This document shows positions 8,850 to 17,121 of a stretch of DNA of 64,000 bases, one piece after another; within the stretch, counting starts at the first letter, position 1; each line of letters opens with the position of its first letter. The position numbers and the translations under genes were made by a program. The notes below the pieces were generated by a model. That model was not told the origin of the DNA. It did no database searches and saw nothing but the letters and a program-made list of their open reading frames with translations. The DNA is from Burkholderia pseudomultivorans. GTDB lineage: Bacteria > Pseudomonadota > Gammaproteobacteria > Burkholderiales > Burkholderiaceae. Where the stretch lies: positions 1 through 64,000 of the forward strand of contig NZ_CABVPP010000009.1 in the NCBI RefSeq assembly GCF_902499075.1. The letters are read 5' to 3'.

Positions 8850-9557
8850 TCACCGTGACGGCATCCCCGTTCGAGCGACAGGAAAACGGCGGTCGGCGGC
8901 ACGCGCGATCGTTTCGCGAAATACGCCGGCGACGATCGTGACCTGCGCGAGCGCGTAGAGGTTCCAGATCAGGTAGTCGATGCCCGGAAAGGCGCCGAGG
9001 AAGCGTCCGACGCCGATCAGCGTGTCGGAGCCGACGAAGACCAGGCTGCCGAGCGCGACCAGCGGGCCGTGCGTGCGGGCCGCGAGCGCGAAGCTCGCCA
9101 TCGCGCACAGCACCAGCATGTAGACCGCCACCGGCGCGGCCAGCTCGCCGAGATGCGGGAAGAACGCCGCATAGAAGCCGGGCGCCGGGATCCACAGCGC
9201 GATCAGCGCGGCCACGCGCCAGCCGCGCGGGCGGGCGCGCCAGCGCAAGAAGATCGCGCAATAGCACAGGTGCGTGAGCAGGAATGCGCCGAGGCCGCCG
9301 ACGAACGACAGCGGCCAGTCGGGCAGCGCGAGCAGCACGTCGCCGAGCACGGCCGTCGCGAGCGCTGCGCACAGCCATCCGCGTTCTCGCGGCGCCGCGC
9401 AGGCGCTGCCCGCGACGAGCAGCAGCACGCCCATCGCCGCTTTCGCGGCGGCCTGGCCGGGATAGGGCGCCGCGGCGAGCGACAGTCCGTACAGCAGCGC
9501 GGCGGCGACGGCGAGCGGCCAGAGCCGGCGGTAGGCGGCGGGAAGCGTGGCGATCAA
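8850..9557 (-). CDS. YhhN/TMEM86-family lysoplasmalogenase-like membrane protein
   Basis: Polytopic membrane protein of 235 residues with about eight hydrophobic segments. It resembles the YhhN family (PF07947), whose animal members hydrolyse lysoplasmalogens; the bacterial substrate is uncertain. Conserved-looking acidic positions include GDVLLALP and GSDTLIGVGRF. The start codon is TTG at 9557-9555, supported by GGAGA about ten bases upstream on the minus strand. Six GTTGTC copies lie 15 bases upstream of the start (see separate entry), so expression could vary with repeat number. It converges with arsH. Confidence 0.8.
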   Translation of the reverse strand: MIATLPAAYRRLWPLAVAAALLYGLSLAAAPYPGQAAAKAAMGVLLLVAGSACAAPRERGWLCAALATAVLGDVLLALPDWPLSFVGGLGAFLLTHLCYCAIFLRWRARPRGWRVAALIALWIPAPGFYAAFFPHLGELAAPVAVYMLVLCAMASFALAARTHGPLVALGSLVFVGSDTLIGVGRFLGAFPGIDYLIWNLYALAQVTIVAGVFRETIARAADRRFPVARTGMPSR

Positions 9558-9571
9558 GGTGGTGTCTCCGG

Positions 9572-9608
<37 letters not shown>

Positions 9609-9708
9609 GCGGCGCGCCTGCGCGAGCGCGGCCGACGGTCATTATCCGGAAGAAGCGGCGTGCGGGAACCGGCAAACCCTTCTAGTGCGCGATCGCTGCC
9701 GGCCGGCG

Positions 9709-9735
9709 CGTTGCCCCGGCCGAGCCGGGGCAACG
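9709..9735. other. Long perfect hairpin between yhhN and speB
   Basis: A 12-base perfect stem (arms at 9709-9720 and 9724-9735) closes on a 3-base CGA loop. It lies about 185 bases before speB and 150 bases before yhhN, which are divergent, so it is not an obvious terminator and has no T-run on either side. It could be a leader structure or a regulator site. Confidence 0.55.
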
Positions 9736-9919
9736 GCGGCAATTCGGCTTGTTATCATCGCCGCGGTATCCGTTGTTCCGTCCGGCCGCGCGACAGGATT
9801 CGCGCGGCTGGCGCGGCGGCTGCGTCCGGCACGACGCGGTGCCGCGCGCTCGATGAATCGGCGCCGTGTCCGATCCGCACAGGCGGGTGAATCCGGCACC
9901 CACGACCACAGGTTCGACC

Positions 9920-10888
9920 ATGACCGAACTTCTTCACGGCGACGGCGCGATCCGTCGCACGACGCCGTACGGCTCCTCGATCGAGCATACCTATGCGGGC
10001 GTGCTGTCGTTCATGCGCCGCAATTATTCGCGCGCGCTCGACGGCGTCGACGTCGCGATTTCCGGTGTGCCGCTCGATCTCGCGACGACCTACCGATCGG
10101 GTGCGCGGCTAGGCCCGGCCGCGATCCGCGCGGCGAGCGTGCAGCTCGCCGAGCTGAATCCGTATCCGTGGGGCTTCGACCCGTTCGACGATCTCGCGGC
10201 GATCGATTACGGCGACTGCTGGTTCGACGCGCATAACCCGCTGTCGATCAAGCCGGCGATCGTCGAGCATGCGCGCACGATCCTGCGCTCGGGCGCGAAG
10301 ATGCTGACCTTCGGCGGCGATCACTACATCACGTATCCGCTGCTGGCCGCGCATGCGGAGCGTTACGGCAAGCCGCTGTCGCTGATTCATTTCGACGCGC
10401 ATTGCGATACGTGGGCCGACGACGAGCCGGACAGCCTCAATCACGGCACGATGTTCTACAAGGCGGTGAAGGAGGGGCTGATCGATCCCGCGACGTCGGT
10501 GCAGGTCGGGATCCGCACGTGGAACGACGATTTCCTGGGGATCGAGCGGCTCGATGCGGCGTGGGTGCACGAGCATGGTCCGCGTGCGGCGGTCGAGCGG
10601 ATCGTCGGGATCGTGGGCGCGCGGCCTGCTTATCTGACGTTCGATATCGATTGTCTCGATCCGGCGTTCGCGCCCGGCACCGGGACGCCGGTCGCGGGCG
10701 GACTGTCGTCGGCGCAGGCGCTGGCGATCGTGCGGGCGTTGGGCGCGGTGAACCTGATCGGCGCGGACGTCGTCGAGGTGGCGCCCGCTTACGATCATGC
10801 GGACATCACGGCGATCGCTGCCGCGCATATTGCCTGTGATTTGCTGTGTCTGTGGCGGCAGAGGAAGGTGGCGGGGGTGTTGAAGTAG
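9920..10888 (+). CDS. speB: Agmatinase / ureohydrolase family
   Basis: Binuclear manganese ureohydrolase of 322 residues. All metal-binding signatures are present: GGDHYIT (about 130), FDAHCDTW (about 157-164) and FDIDCLDPAFAPGTGTP (about 235-250). The sequence is closest to agmatinases (agmatine to putrescine plus urea). Guanidinobutyrase or another guanidino hydrolase cannot be excluded from sequence alone. An in-frame ATG at 9866 lies upstream, but the start at 9920 gives the usual family N-terminus. It is monocistronic, with a terminator hairpin shortly downstream. Confidence 0.88.
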   Translation: MTELLHGDGAIRRTTPYGSSIEHTYAGVLSFMRRNYSRALDGVDVAISGVPLDLATTYRSGARLGPAAIRAASVQLAELNPYPWGFDPFDDLAAIDYGDCWFDAHNPLSIKPAIVEHARTILRSGAKMLTFGGDHYITYPLLAAHAERYGKPLSLIHFDAHCDTWADDEPDSLNHGTMFYKAVKEGLIDPATSVQVGIRTWNDDFLGIERLDAAWVHEHGPRAAVERIVGIVGARPAYLTFDIDCLDPAFAPGTGTPVAGGLSSAQALAIVRALGAVNLIGADVVEVAPAYDHADITAIAAAHIACDLLCLWRQRKVAGVLK

Positions 10889-10931
10889 GTGAGCGGCGGG
10901 AGGCCGCCGGGGCGTTGAATTCGAGCGCGAC

Positions 10932-10967
10932 AAAAAAGGCCGACGAGCACGCTGCCCACCGGCCTTT
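10932..10967. terminator. Terminator between speB and the convergent binding-protein gene
   Basis: AAAGGCCG and CGGCCTTT form perfect 8-base arms around a 17-base loop. On the minus strand the stem is followed by a run of six T, so it mainly serves the binding-protein gene ending at 10997. On the plus strand it may also stop speB transcription. Confidence 0.75.
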
Positions 10968-10996
10968 CTCGATGACACGCACGCAGCGTCCAGCCG

Positions 10997-11977
10997 CTAC
11001 TTCGCCGCAAGCGCCTCCGCCGCGCGCTTGTCGATCCATGCGTTGTCCGCAACCGTCAGCTTCTGCGGAATCAGCTTGGCCGCATAAAACGCGTCGGCGA
11101 CCCCTTGCTGGACCGCGACGATCCTGTCGTCGAGCGGCACCGCGCCGAACGGCACGCGCTTGATCCACGTCTCGACGAGCGGCTGCGGCAGCCCGACCTT
11201 CGGCGCGAGCAGTGCAGCCGTCTCGCCCGGATGCCCGTTCACCCACTGACCGGTCTCGCGCGCCTGTTTCAGGATCGCGCCGACCACCTCGGGATGCTGT
11301 TGCGCGAAATCCCGCGTCGCCTCGTAGAAATTGTTCGCCGCCGCCAGTCCCGAATAGTCCGACAGCGTGCGCACCTTCAGCGCGCTCTGCGCGGCTGCAT
11401 AGTACGGATCCCACACGGCCCACGCGTCGACGTTGCCGCTCTCGAACGCCGCACGCGCATCGGCCGGCGGCAGGTACACCGGGCGAATCTCGTCGTAGCG
11501 CACGCCGGCCTTCTTCAATGCTTCGAGCAGCAGGTAGTTCGCGCTGGAACCCTTCTGCAGCGCGACCTTCTTGCCGCGCAGGTCGGCGAGCGAGCGGATC
11601 GGCGAGTCGGCCTTCACGAACACCGCTTCGTTATGCGGCGCCGGCGGTTCCGCGCCGACATAGACGAATCGCACGCCGGCCGCCTGCGCGAATACCGGCG
11701 GCGGCGCGCCCGTATAGCCGAAGTCGATGCTGTTCGCGTTCAGCGCTTCGAGCAGTTGCGGGCCGGCCGGGAATTCGAACCACTGCACGTTGTAGCCGAG
11801 CGGCCTGAGCCGCGCCTCGAGCGAACCCTGCGCCTTGACGATCGACAGCAGGCCGGCCTTCTGGTAGCCGATGCGCACGACCTTGTCGGCGCCGCCTTGC
11901 GCGAAGGCCGACACGGCGGATAGCGCGACGAGCGTCGTCGCGGCGGTGCGGGTGATCCAGCGGGTGAAACGAATCAT
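10997..11977 (-). CDS. Periplasmic binding protein, aliphatic sulfonate/taurine type
   Basis: Solute-binding protein of 326 residues with a Sec signal peptide (MIRFTRWITRTAATTL, cleavage near AFAQG). The mature sequence shows SsuA/TauA-family features: RIGYQKAGLLSIVKAQG at its start, IDFGYTGAPPPVFAQAAG and WAVWDPYYAAAQ. It should bind an organosulfonate and deliver it to an ABC permease, but no permease or ATPase gene is adjacent, so it is an orphan. The start at 11977 places the signal peptide first; a frame open to 12064 adds a non-signal extension. The substrate is inferred from family only. Confidence 0.85.
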   Translation of the reverse strand: MIRFTRWITRTAATTLVALSAVSAFAQGGADKVVRIGYQKAGLLSIVKAQGSLEARLRPLGYNVQWFEFPAGPQLLEALNANSIDFGYTGAPPPVFAQAAGVRFVYVGAEPPAPHNEAVFVKADSPIRSLADLRGKKVALQKGSSANYLLLEALKKAGVRYDEIRPVYLPPADARAAFESGNVDAWAVWDPYYAAAQSALKVRTLSDYSGLAAANNFYEATRDFAQQHPEVVGAILKQARETGQWVNGHPGETAALLAPKVGLPQPLVETWIKRVPFGAVPLDDRIVAVQQGVADAFYAAKLIPQKLTVADNAWIDKRAAEALAAK

Positions 11978-12100
11978 CGAACGAACTCCATGCGCAGCGT
12001 CTTCGGGGAGCGGCTTGCGCCGCTCGGTTGGAAGAATCGTCGCATGGGCGTGGATGCCCGCCAACGAAGCAATGCCGATAAGAATATGACGGCGCCGCGC

Positions 12101-12928
12101 TTATGCTTTGTCGTCGTGCGGCGTGCCGGCCTGCCGTGCCGCTTCGTCGCTGAGCTTCCTGTCGAGAATCGTCGCCACGCGGCCGCCGAGGTAGGCGCTC
12201 GCCGCGGTTTCGAGTGCGCGGTTGGTCTCGCCTTCGACGAACACGGCCGCGAGCGGGCGCAGCCGCCAGATCGCGTCGACCAGCGCGGGCACGTCGGTCG
12301 CCGGCGGCAGCGTGCCGGCGTCGTAGCGGTCGAGCCGCTTGACGACCAGATCGACGAGCAGCCGCGCGATCGCATCGAAATGCGGCCGCGCGAGGCTGAT
12401 CACGTCGAGCAGCTCGCGCGGCGGAATGCCTTCCTTGGTCATCGCGGCCGCCGCTTCGAGCAGCGCGGGGCTCTTCGCGACGAACGACAGGCCGCGCCGT
12501 TCGAGCAGGCCCAGCTCGGTCACGCGCGCGAGCTGCGTGGGCGTTTGCGGGCCGAACATCTGCGCGAGCGCGGCGAGCGAATAGGTTTTCGGCAACTCGT
12601 GCGACCAGCGCCCGCCGATCGCATTTTCCAGGCCGAGGATCGAGCGCAGGTCGTGGCCCTCGTCGATCGCCTTGATCAGGTCCTGGATGTTCGACAGCGT
12701 GTAGCCGCGCGCGAGCAGGTGGTTGATCAGCTTCAGGCGCGCGACGTGCGTGTCGTCGTAGATGCCCACGCGCCCGCGCTTCTCGGGCGGCGCGAGCAGG
12801 CCGCGATCCTGGTACGCGCGCACGTTGCGCACGGTCGTGTCGGACACGCGCGCCAGTTCGTCGACCGTGTACTCGTTGCGGGTGTCCGCAGCGGCCTCGT
12901 CGGGAGTGGGTTGAGTCTGTTTTGGCAT
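12101..12928 (-). CDS. MerR-family transcriptional regulator
   Basis: Regulator of 275 residues. The N-terminal winged helix is YTVDELARVSDTTVRNVRAY (about 20-39), followed by DRGLLAPPEKRGRVGIYDD typical of MerR proteins and a linker helix to about 95. The C-terminal 170 residues have no recognisable ligand domain and no metal-type cysteine pattern, so the effector is probably an organic molecule or unknown. It lies 9 bases after a GNAT gene on the same strand, suggesting co-transcription. Confidence 0.85.
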   Translation of the reverse strand: MPKQTQPTPDEAAADTRNEYTVDELARVSDTTVRNVRAYQDRGLLAPPEKRGRVGIYDDTHVARLKLINHLLARGYTLSNIQDLIKAIDEGHDLRSILGLENAIGGRWSHELPKTYSLAALAQMFGPQTPTQLARVTELGLLERRGLSFVAKSPALLEAAAAMTKEGIPPRELLDVISLARPHFDAIARLLVDLVVKRLDRYDAGTLPPATDVPALVDAIWRLRPLAAVFVEGETNRALETAASAYLGGRVATILDRKLSDEAARQAGTPHDDKA

Positions 12929-12937
12929 GCGGCCATT

Positions 12938-13504
12938 CTAGCGCGACGCGGCCGGGGCGGGCGATGCGGGGTGCGTGTGCGCGCCGTCGCCGAGCGTTCG
13001 CTGCAGCAACGCGGTGTCGATCCAGCGGCCGTGCTTGAAACCGACCGCCTTCAGCGTGCCGGCCGGCTCGAAGCCGAACGCGCGATGCAGCGACGTCGAC
13101 CCGCCGGTGCCGCCGTCGGCGATCACTGCGATCATCTGCCGCCACGGGCCGGCCTCGCAACGCGCGATCAGCGCCGCCAGCAGCGCGCGGCCGATCCCGC
13201 GGCCGCGCTGTGCGTCGTCGATATAGATCGAGTCCTCGATCGTGTGGCGGTATGCGCTGCGCGGGCGGTACGGCGTCGCATACGCGTAGCCGGCGACGCG
13301 GCCGGCGTATTCCGCGACGAGATACGGCAGGCCGTGGCGCAGCACCGCGTCGCGACGGGCGCGCAGTTCGGCGACATCGGGCGGCGCTTCCTCGAACGAC
13401 GCGACGCCGTGCAGCACGTGGTGCGCGTAGATGGCCCGGATGGCGGGCAGATCGGCATCGGTCGCGTCGCGGACGATGCAGGGGGAAGCGGAAGCGGCTG
13501 GCAT
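12938..13504 (-). CDS. GNAT N-acetyltransferase, phosphinothricin acetyltransferase-like
   Basis: Acetyl-CoA-dependent N-acetyltransferase of 188 residues. It begins with IVRDATDADLPAIRAIYAHHV, has the acetyl-CoA loop QRGRGIGRALL (about 118-128) and the GGTGGSTSLHRAFGF stretch (about 148-162) characteristic of Pat/bar-type enzymes. Members acetylate phosphinothricin, methionine sulfoximine or related amino acids. The start at 13504 gives the family N-terminus; an upstream open frame to 13741 is not conserved-looking. It is transcribed with the MerR gene that follows. Confidence 0.87.
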   Translation of the reverse strand: MPAASASPCIVRDATDADLPAIRAIYAHHVLHGVASFEEAPPDVAELRARRDAVLRHGLPYLVAEYAGRVAGYAYATPYRPRSAYRHTIEDSIYIDDAQRGRGIGRALLAALIARCEAGPWRQMIAVIADGGTGGSTSLHRAFGFEPAGTLKAVGFKHGRWIDTALLQRTLGDGAHTHPASPAPAASR

Positions 13505-13712
13505 GGCGGCGGGGCGGGGTGGATCGGGTTGGGTGGCGAAGCCTCTACTATGCGGTGGGTCGGCGGGGGCGGTAAAGACGCGCGTGATCGTGAGCGACCG
13601 GCCGGCATCGGGAAGGAGGCCGCGAGCCGGGGCGAGACGACCGGCACTCGGCCAGCGGCCCGAAGCCGGGCTGGCGACGCGGCGAGCCGCTGCGTACCGG
13701 CCGCCAGAATCC

Positions 13713-15245
13713 TCAACCATTGTGCTTGCGCAGCGGCGCATCCTCGACGAACCACGCGAGCACGAATGCGATGGCGATTACCGTCGCCGCCGCGAGATAC
13801 ACGACATGCAGCGAGCCCGCGAACGCGTGCAGATAAGCGTCGCGCACCGCGTCCGGCAACTGGTGCACCGCCGACGGGCCGAGCGCGGGCGGCAGTTCCG
13901 TGCCGGCCGGCAGCGCCGCCGTGATCCGCGCCTGCAACCCGTGCGAGAACAGCGCACCGAACGCGGCGACGCCGAGCGAGCCGCCGATCGAGCGGAACAG
14001 CGTCGCGCCGGAGGTCGCGACGCCCATGTGCCGGAACTCGACCGTGTTCTGCACGGCGAGCGTCAGCACGGGCATCACCATGCCGAGCCCGATTCCGAGC
14101 AGCGCCATGTACGCGTACATCGTGTGCAGCGGCGTATCGAGCGACAGCGTCGACAGCAGCGTCATCGCGATGCCGCCGATCAGCGTGCCGCCGATCGGAA
14201 ACGCGCGGTACGAACCGAGCCGCGAGATCAGCCGGCCGCTGATCACCGAGGTCGCGAGCATCCCGCCCATCATCGGCAGCAGCTGCATGCCGGCCTGCGA
14301 CGGCGTCGAACCCTTCACGACCTGCAGATAAAGCGGGATGAACGTGACCGAGCCGAACAGCGCGATGCCGACCACGAAGCCGATCAGGCTGACCAGCACG
14401 AAGGTGCGGTGGCGGAACAGTTCGAGCGGCATGATCGGCTCGGCCGCGAGCCGTTCTTCGTAGACGAAGCCGCCGATCGCGACGATGCCGAGCGCGAGCG
14501 TCATCCACAGCTGCGGCGACGACCACGGCAGCAGCGAGCCGCCTTCGCTCGTAAACAGGATCACGCAGGTGAGGGCCGTCGCGAGGAACGCGGCGCCCAT
14601 GTAGTCGATCCGGTGCTTCACGTGCGCGGTGTGCGGCCGGAACGCGATGCCGATCACCGCCAGCGCGACAAAGCCGAGCGGCAGGTTGATCGTGAAGATC
14701 CAGCGCCACGACAGGTGCTCGACCAGAAAGCCGCCGAGCAGCGGGCCGACGATCGTCGCGAGGCCGTACACGCCGCCGAACATCCCCTGGTAGCGCGCGC
14801 GCCGGTCGGGCGGCACCAGATCGCCGATCGCGGCCATCGTGACGACCATCAGGCCGCCGCCGCCGAGGCCCTGCAGCGCGCGCAGCACGATCAGCTGCGT
14901 CATGTCCTGCGCGATCCCGCACAGCGCCGAACCGGCGAGGAACAGCACGATCGCGACCTGCAGCACGATCTTGCGGCCGTACAGGTCGCCGAGCTTGCCG
15001 TACAGCGGCAACACCACCGTCGACGACAGCAGGTACGCGGTGACGACCCACGACAACTGGTCGAGCCCGCCCAGTTCGCCGACGATCGTCGGCAGCGCGG
15101 TCGACACGATCGTCTGGTCGAGCGCGGACAGCAGCATCACCAGCAGCAGCGCGGCGACGATCAGGCCGGTCGGCGCGTCGCGGCGGGCGGCTTCGGCGGC
15201 CGGTGCGGAGAGCAGGGTATTGGTTCTCATCGATATATCTGCCAT
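13713..15245 (-). CDS. DHA2-family (EmrB/QacA-type) multidrug exporter
   Basis: Major facilitator of 510 residues with about fourteen hydrophobic segments. It carries the MFS motif LDQTIVSTALPTI in segment 1, GKLGDLYGRK in the first cytoplasmic loop and the motif-C-like GPLLGGFLVEHLSWRWIF. Such pumps expel hydrophobic drugs and organic acids using protons. A second ATG at 15230 (MRTNTLL) is an alternative start. No membrane-fusion partner (EmrA) is adjacent. A perfect TTGACTAGTCAA palindrome about 34 bases upstream suggests control by a MarR-type repressor encoded elsewhere. Confidence 0.9.
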   Translation of the reverse strand: MADISMRTNTLLSAPAAEAARRDAPTGLIVAALLLVMLLSALDQTIVSTALPTIVGELGGLDQLSWVVTAYLLSSTVVLPLYGKLGDLYGRKIVLQVAIVLFLAGSALCGIAQDMTQLIVLRALQGLGGGGLMVVTMAAIGDLVPPDRRARYQGMFGGVYGLATIVGPLLGGFLVEHLSWRWIFTINLPLGFVALAVIGIAFRPHTAHVKHRIDYMGAAFLATALTCVILFTSEGGSLLPWSSPQLWMTLALGIVAIGGFVYEERLAAEPIMPLELFRHRTFVLVSLIGFVVGIALFGSVTFIPLYLQVVKGSTPSQAGMQLLPMMGGMLATSVISGRLISRLGSYRAFPIGGTLIGGIAMTLLSTLSLDTPLHTMYAYMALLGIGLGMVMPVLTLAVQNTVEFRHMGVATSGATLFRSIGGSLGVAAFGALFSHGLQARITAALPAGTELPPALGPSAVHQLPDAVRDAYLHAFAGSLHVVYLAAATVIAIAFVLAWFVEDAPLRKHNG

Positions 15246-15278
15246 GGCAGGGAATGGATCGAAATATAGAGGCTAATT

Positions 15279-15292
15279 ATTGACTAGTCAAT
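15279..15292. promoter_or_regulatory. 14-base perfect palindrome upstream of MFS exporter
   Basis: ATTGACTAGTCAAT is fully symmetric and lies 33-47 bases upstream of the exporter start, inside an AT-rich stretch suited to a promoter. TTGAC...GTCAA half-sites are typical of MarR/EmrR-type operators. No MarR gene is adjacent. It could also serve the divergent chemoreceptor gene starting at 15460. Confidence 0.55.
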
Positions 15293-15459
15293 TTCTGTCT
15301 GGCCTCGAATTGTTGCAGCCGTAACAGGAGATTGCCGGCGCGCCGAATTGATCCAGGTCAGACGAATGGCCGGTCGGACTCAAGTTTTCTGCAGGCAAAC
15401 CGTAATCCAGAGTGCCGCGGCCCGATTGTCGCGGCGTCTTTCATCGCTCTCGTGCCGTC

Positions 15460-17019
15460 ATGAACCTGAACGCCCTGTTTTCCCGTTTCTCGATCCGCAC
15501 GCGGATCTTTTCCACGCTCGGCCTGGTCGCGGCGCTGCTCGTCGTGTCGGGGCTGATCGGCCTTGCCGGCATGCAAAGCTCGAACCGCGCGCTCGACGAG
15601 GCCTATACGCGGCAACTGGCCGCCAAGACCGCACTGGCTGCGGCGAGCCTGAACCTGACAATCGTGCGCACGACGCTCGACCGCGCGCTGCTGCATCCGG
15701 ATGCGCCGGAAGTGCCCGATCTCGTCGCGAAGGCCGAAAACTATCTCGCGAAGGCCGACACCGCATGGGCGACGTACGCGGCGATGCCGCACGACGGCGA
15801 CGAAGGGCCGCTCGCGAGCCGGCTCGATGCCGCGCGCCAGGCGCTGATCGGGCAGGCGCTGAAGCCGCTGATCGACGCGATCCGCGCGGGCCGGCGCGAC
15901 GACGCGGACCGGCTGCTGATGACGGTCGCGCCGCCGCTGTCGGTGTCGCTCACGCAGGCGACCGACGCGCTCGACGCGTTCCAGGTCGCGCGCGGCAAGG
16001 CCGCCTACGACACCGCGCAGACGTACTACGGCTGGCTGCGCGCAGGCGCGGTCGCCGGCATCGCGCTCGGCCTCGCGGCCTGCCTGGGCTGCGCGATCGG
16101 CCTGCATTTCGCGATCACGCAGCCGGTCAACCGGCTGCTCACGCATTTCCGCCGCCTGTCCGAGGGCGACCTGACGTCGGAGGTGCGCTGGACCTCGCGC
16201 GACGAAATGGCCGAGCTGGTCAAGGGCGTGACGGGCATGCAGCGCAGTCTCGCGGACACGGTGCGCCAGGTCGCGCAAGGTTCCGACGCGATCTCGACGG
16301 CGACGCATCAGATCGCCGCGGGCAACACCGACCTGTCGCAGCGCACCGAGGAACAGGCCGCCGCGTTGCAGGAAACCGCCGCGAGCATGGAGCAGCTGAC
16401 GGCGACCGTGAAGCAGAACGCCGACCATGCGCTCGAGGCGCAGGCCTGCGCGGACAGCGCGAGCGAGATCGCGACGCGCGGCGCGACGGTCGTCGGCGAG
16501 GTGATCGGCACGATGACTGAGATCGACCAGAGTTCGCAGAAGGTCGCCGACATCATCGGCACGATCGAGGGAATTGCCTTCCAGACCAACATCCTTGCGC
16601 TGAACGCGGCGGTGGAAGCCGCGCGCGCGGGCGAGCAGGGCCGCGGTTTCGCGGTGGTCGCGGGCGAGGTGCGCACGCTCGCGCAGCGCTCGGCGTCGGC
16701 GGCGAAGGAAATCCGCACGCTGATCGGCGAATCGGTCGAGCGCGTCGCGAACGGCTCGCGGCTGGTCGGCGTGGCGGGCACGACGATGCAGGACATCCAG
16801 CAGGCGATCGCGCGCGTGACCGGCATCATGACCGAGATCGCGGCCGCGTCGAACGAGCAGCGCGACGGCATCGAGCAGGTGAACCGCGCGGTGTCGCAGA
16901 TGGATCAGGTGTCGCAGCAGAACGCGGCGCTCGTCGAGCAGGCCGCGGCGGCGGCCGCGTCGCTCGAGGAACAGGCCGACGGGCTGCGCCGCGCGGTGGG
17001 GGCGTTCCGCGTCGCGTAA
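15460..17019 (+). CDS. Methyl-accepting chemotaxis protein
   Basis: Chemoreceptor of 519 residues. Membrane segment 1 is at about 13-35, followed by a periplasmic four-helix-bundle sensor domain to about 190, membrane segment 2 at about 192-212, a HAMP domain (from about 213) and a cytoplasmic signalling coiled coil. The hairpin tip reads [22 protein letters not shown] at about 368-389, the CheA/CheW contact region. There is no C-terminal CheR-docking pentapeptide (it ends AFRVA). The start at 15460 gives a normal short cytoplasmic N-terminus. The ligand is unknown; Tar/Tsr-type sensors bind amino or organic acids. Confidence 0.93.
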   Translation: MNLNALFSRFSIRTRIFSTLGLVAALLVVSGLIGLAGMQSSNRALDEAYTRQLAAKTALAAASLNLTIVRTTLDRALLHPDAPEVPDLVAKAENYLAKADTAWATYAAMPHDGDEGPLASRLDAARQALIGQALKPLIDAIRAGRRDDADRLLMTVAPPLSVSLTQATDALDAFQVARGKAAYDTAQTYYGWLRAGAVAGIALGLAACLGCAIGLHFAITQPVNRLLTHFRRLSEGDLTSEVRWTSRDEMAELVKGVTGMQRSLADTVRQVAQGSDAISTATHQIAAGNTDLSQRTEEQAAALQETAASMEQLTATVKQNADHALEAQACADSASEIATRGATVVGEVIGTMTEIDQSSQKVADIIGTIEGIAFQTNILALNAAVEAARAGEQGRGFAVVAGEVRTLAQRSASAAKEIRTLIGESVERVANGSRLVGVAGTTMQDIQQAIARVTGIMTEIAAASNEQRDGIEQVNRAVSQMDQVSQQNAALVEQAAAAAASLEEQADGLRRAVGAFRVA

Positions 17020-17121
17020 GTCGTGGTGTGAGCTGAGGCAACGGGCGCCGCGGCGGCGTGCGATGCCACCGCCCGCGGAACGTCGCGCCGGCGTCGCGGC
17101 CACCCGCGCGGGCCGCCCGTG

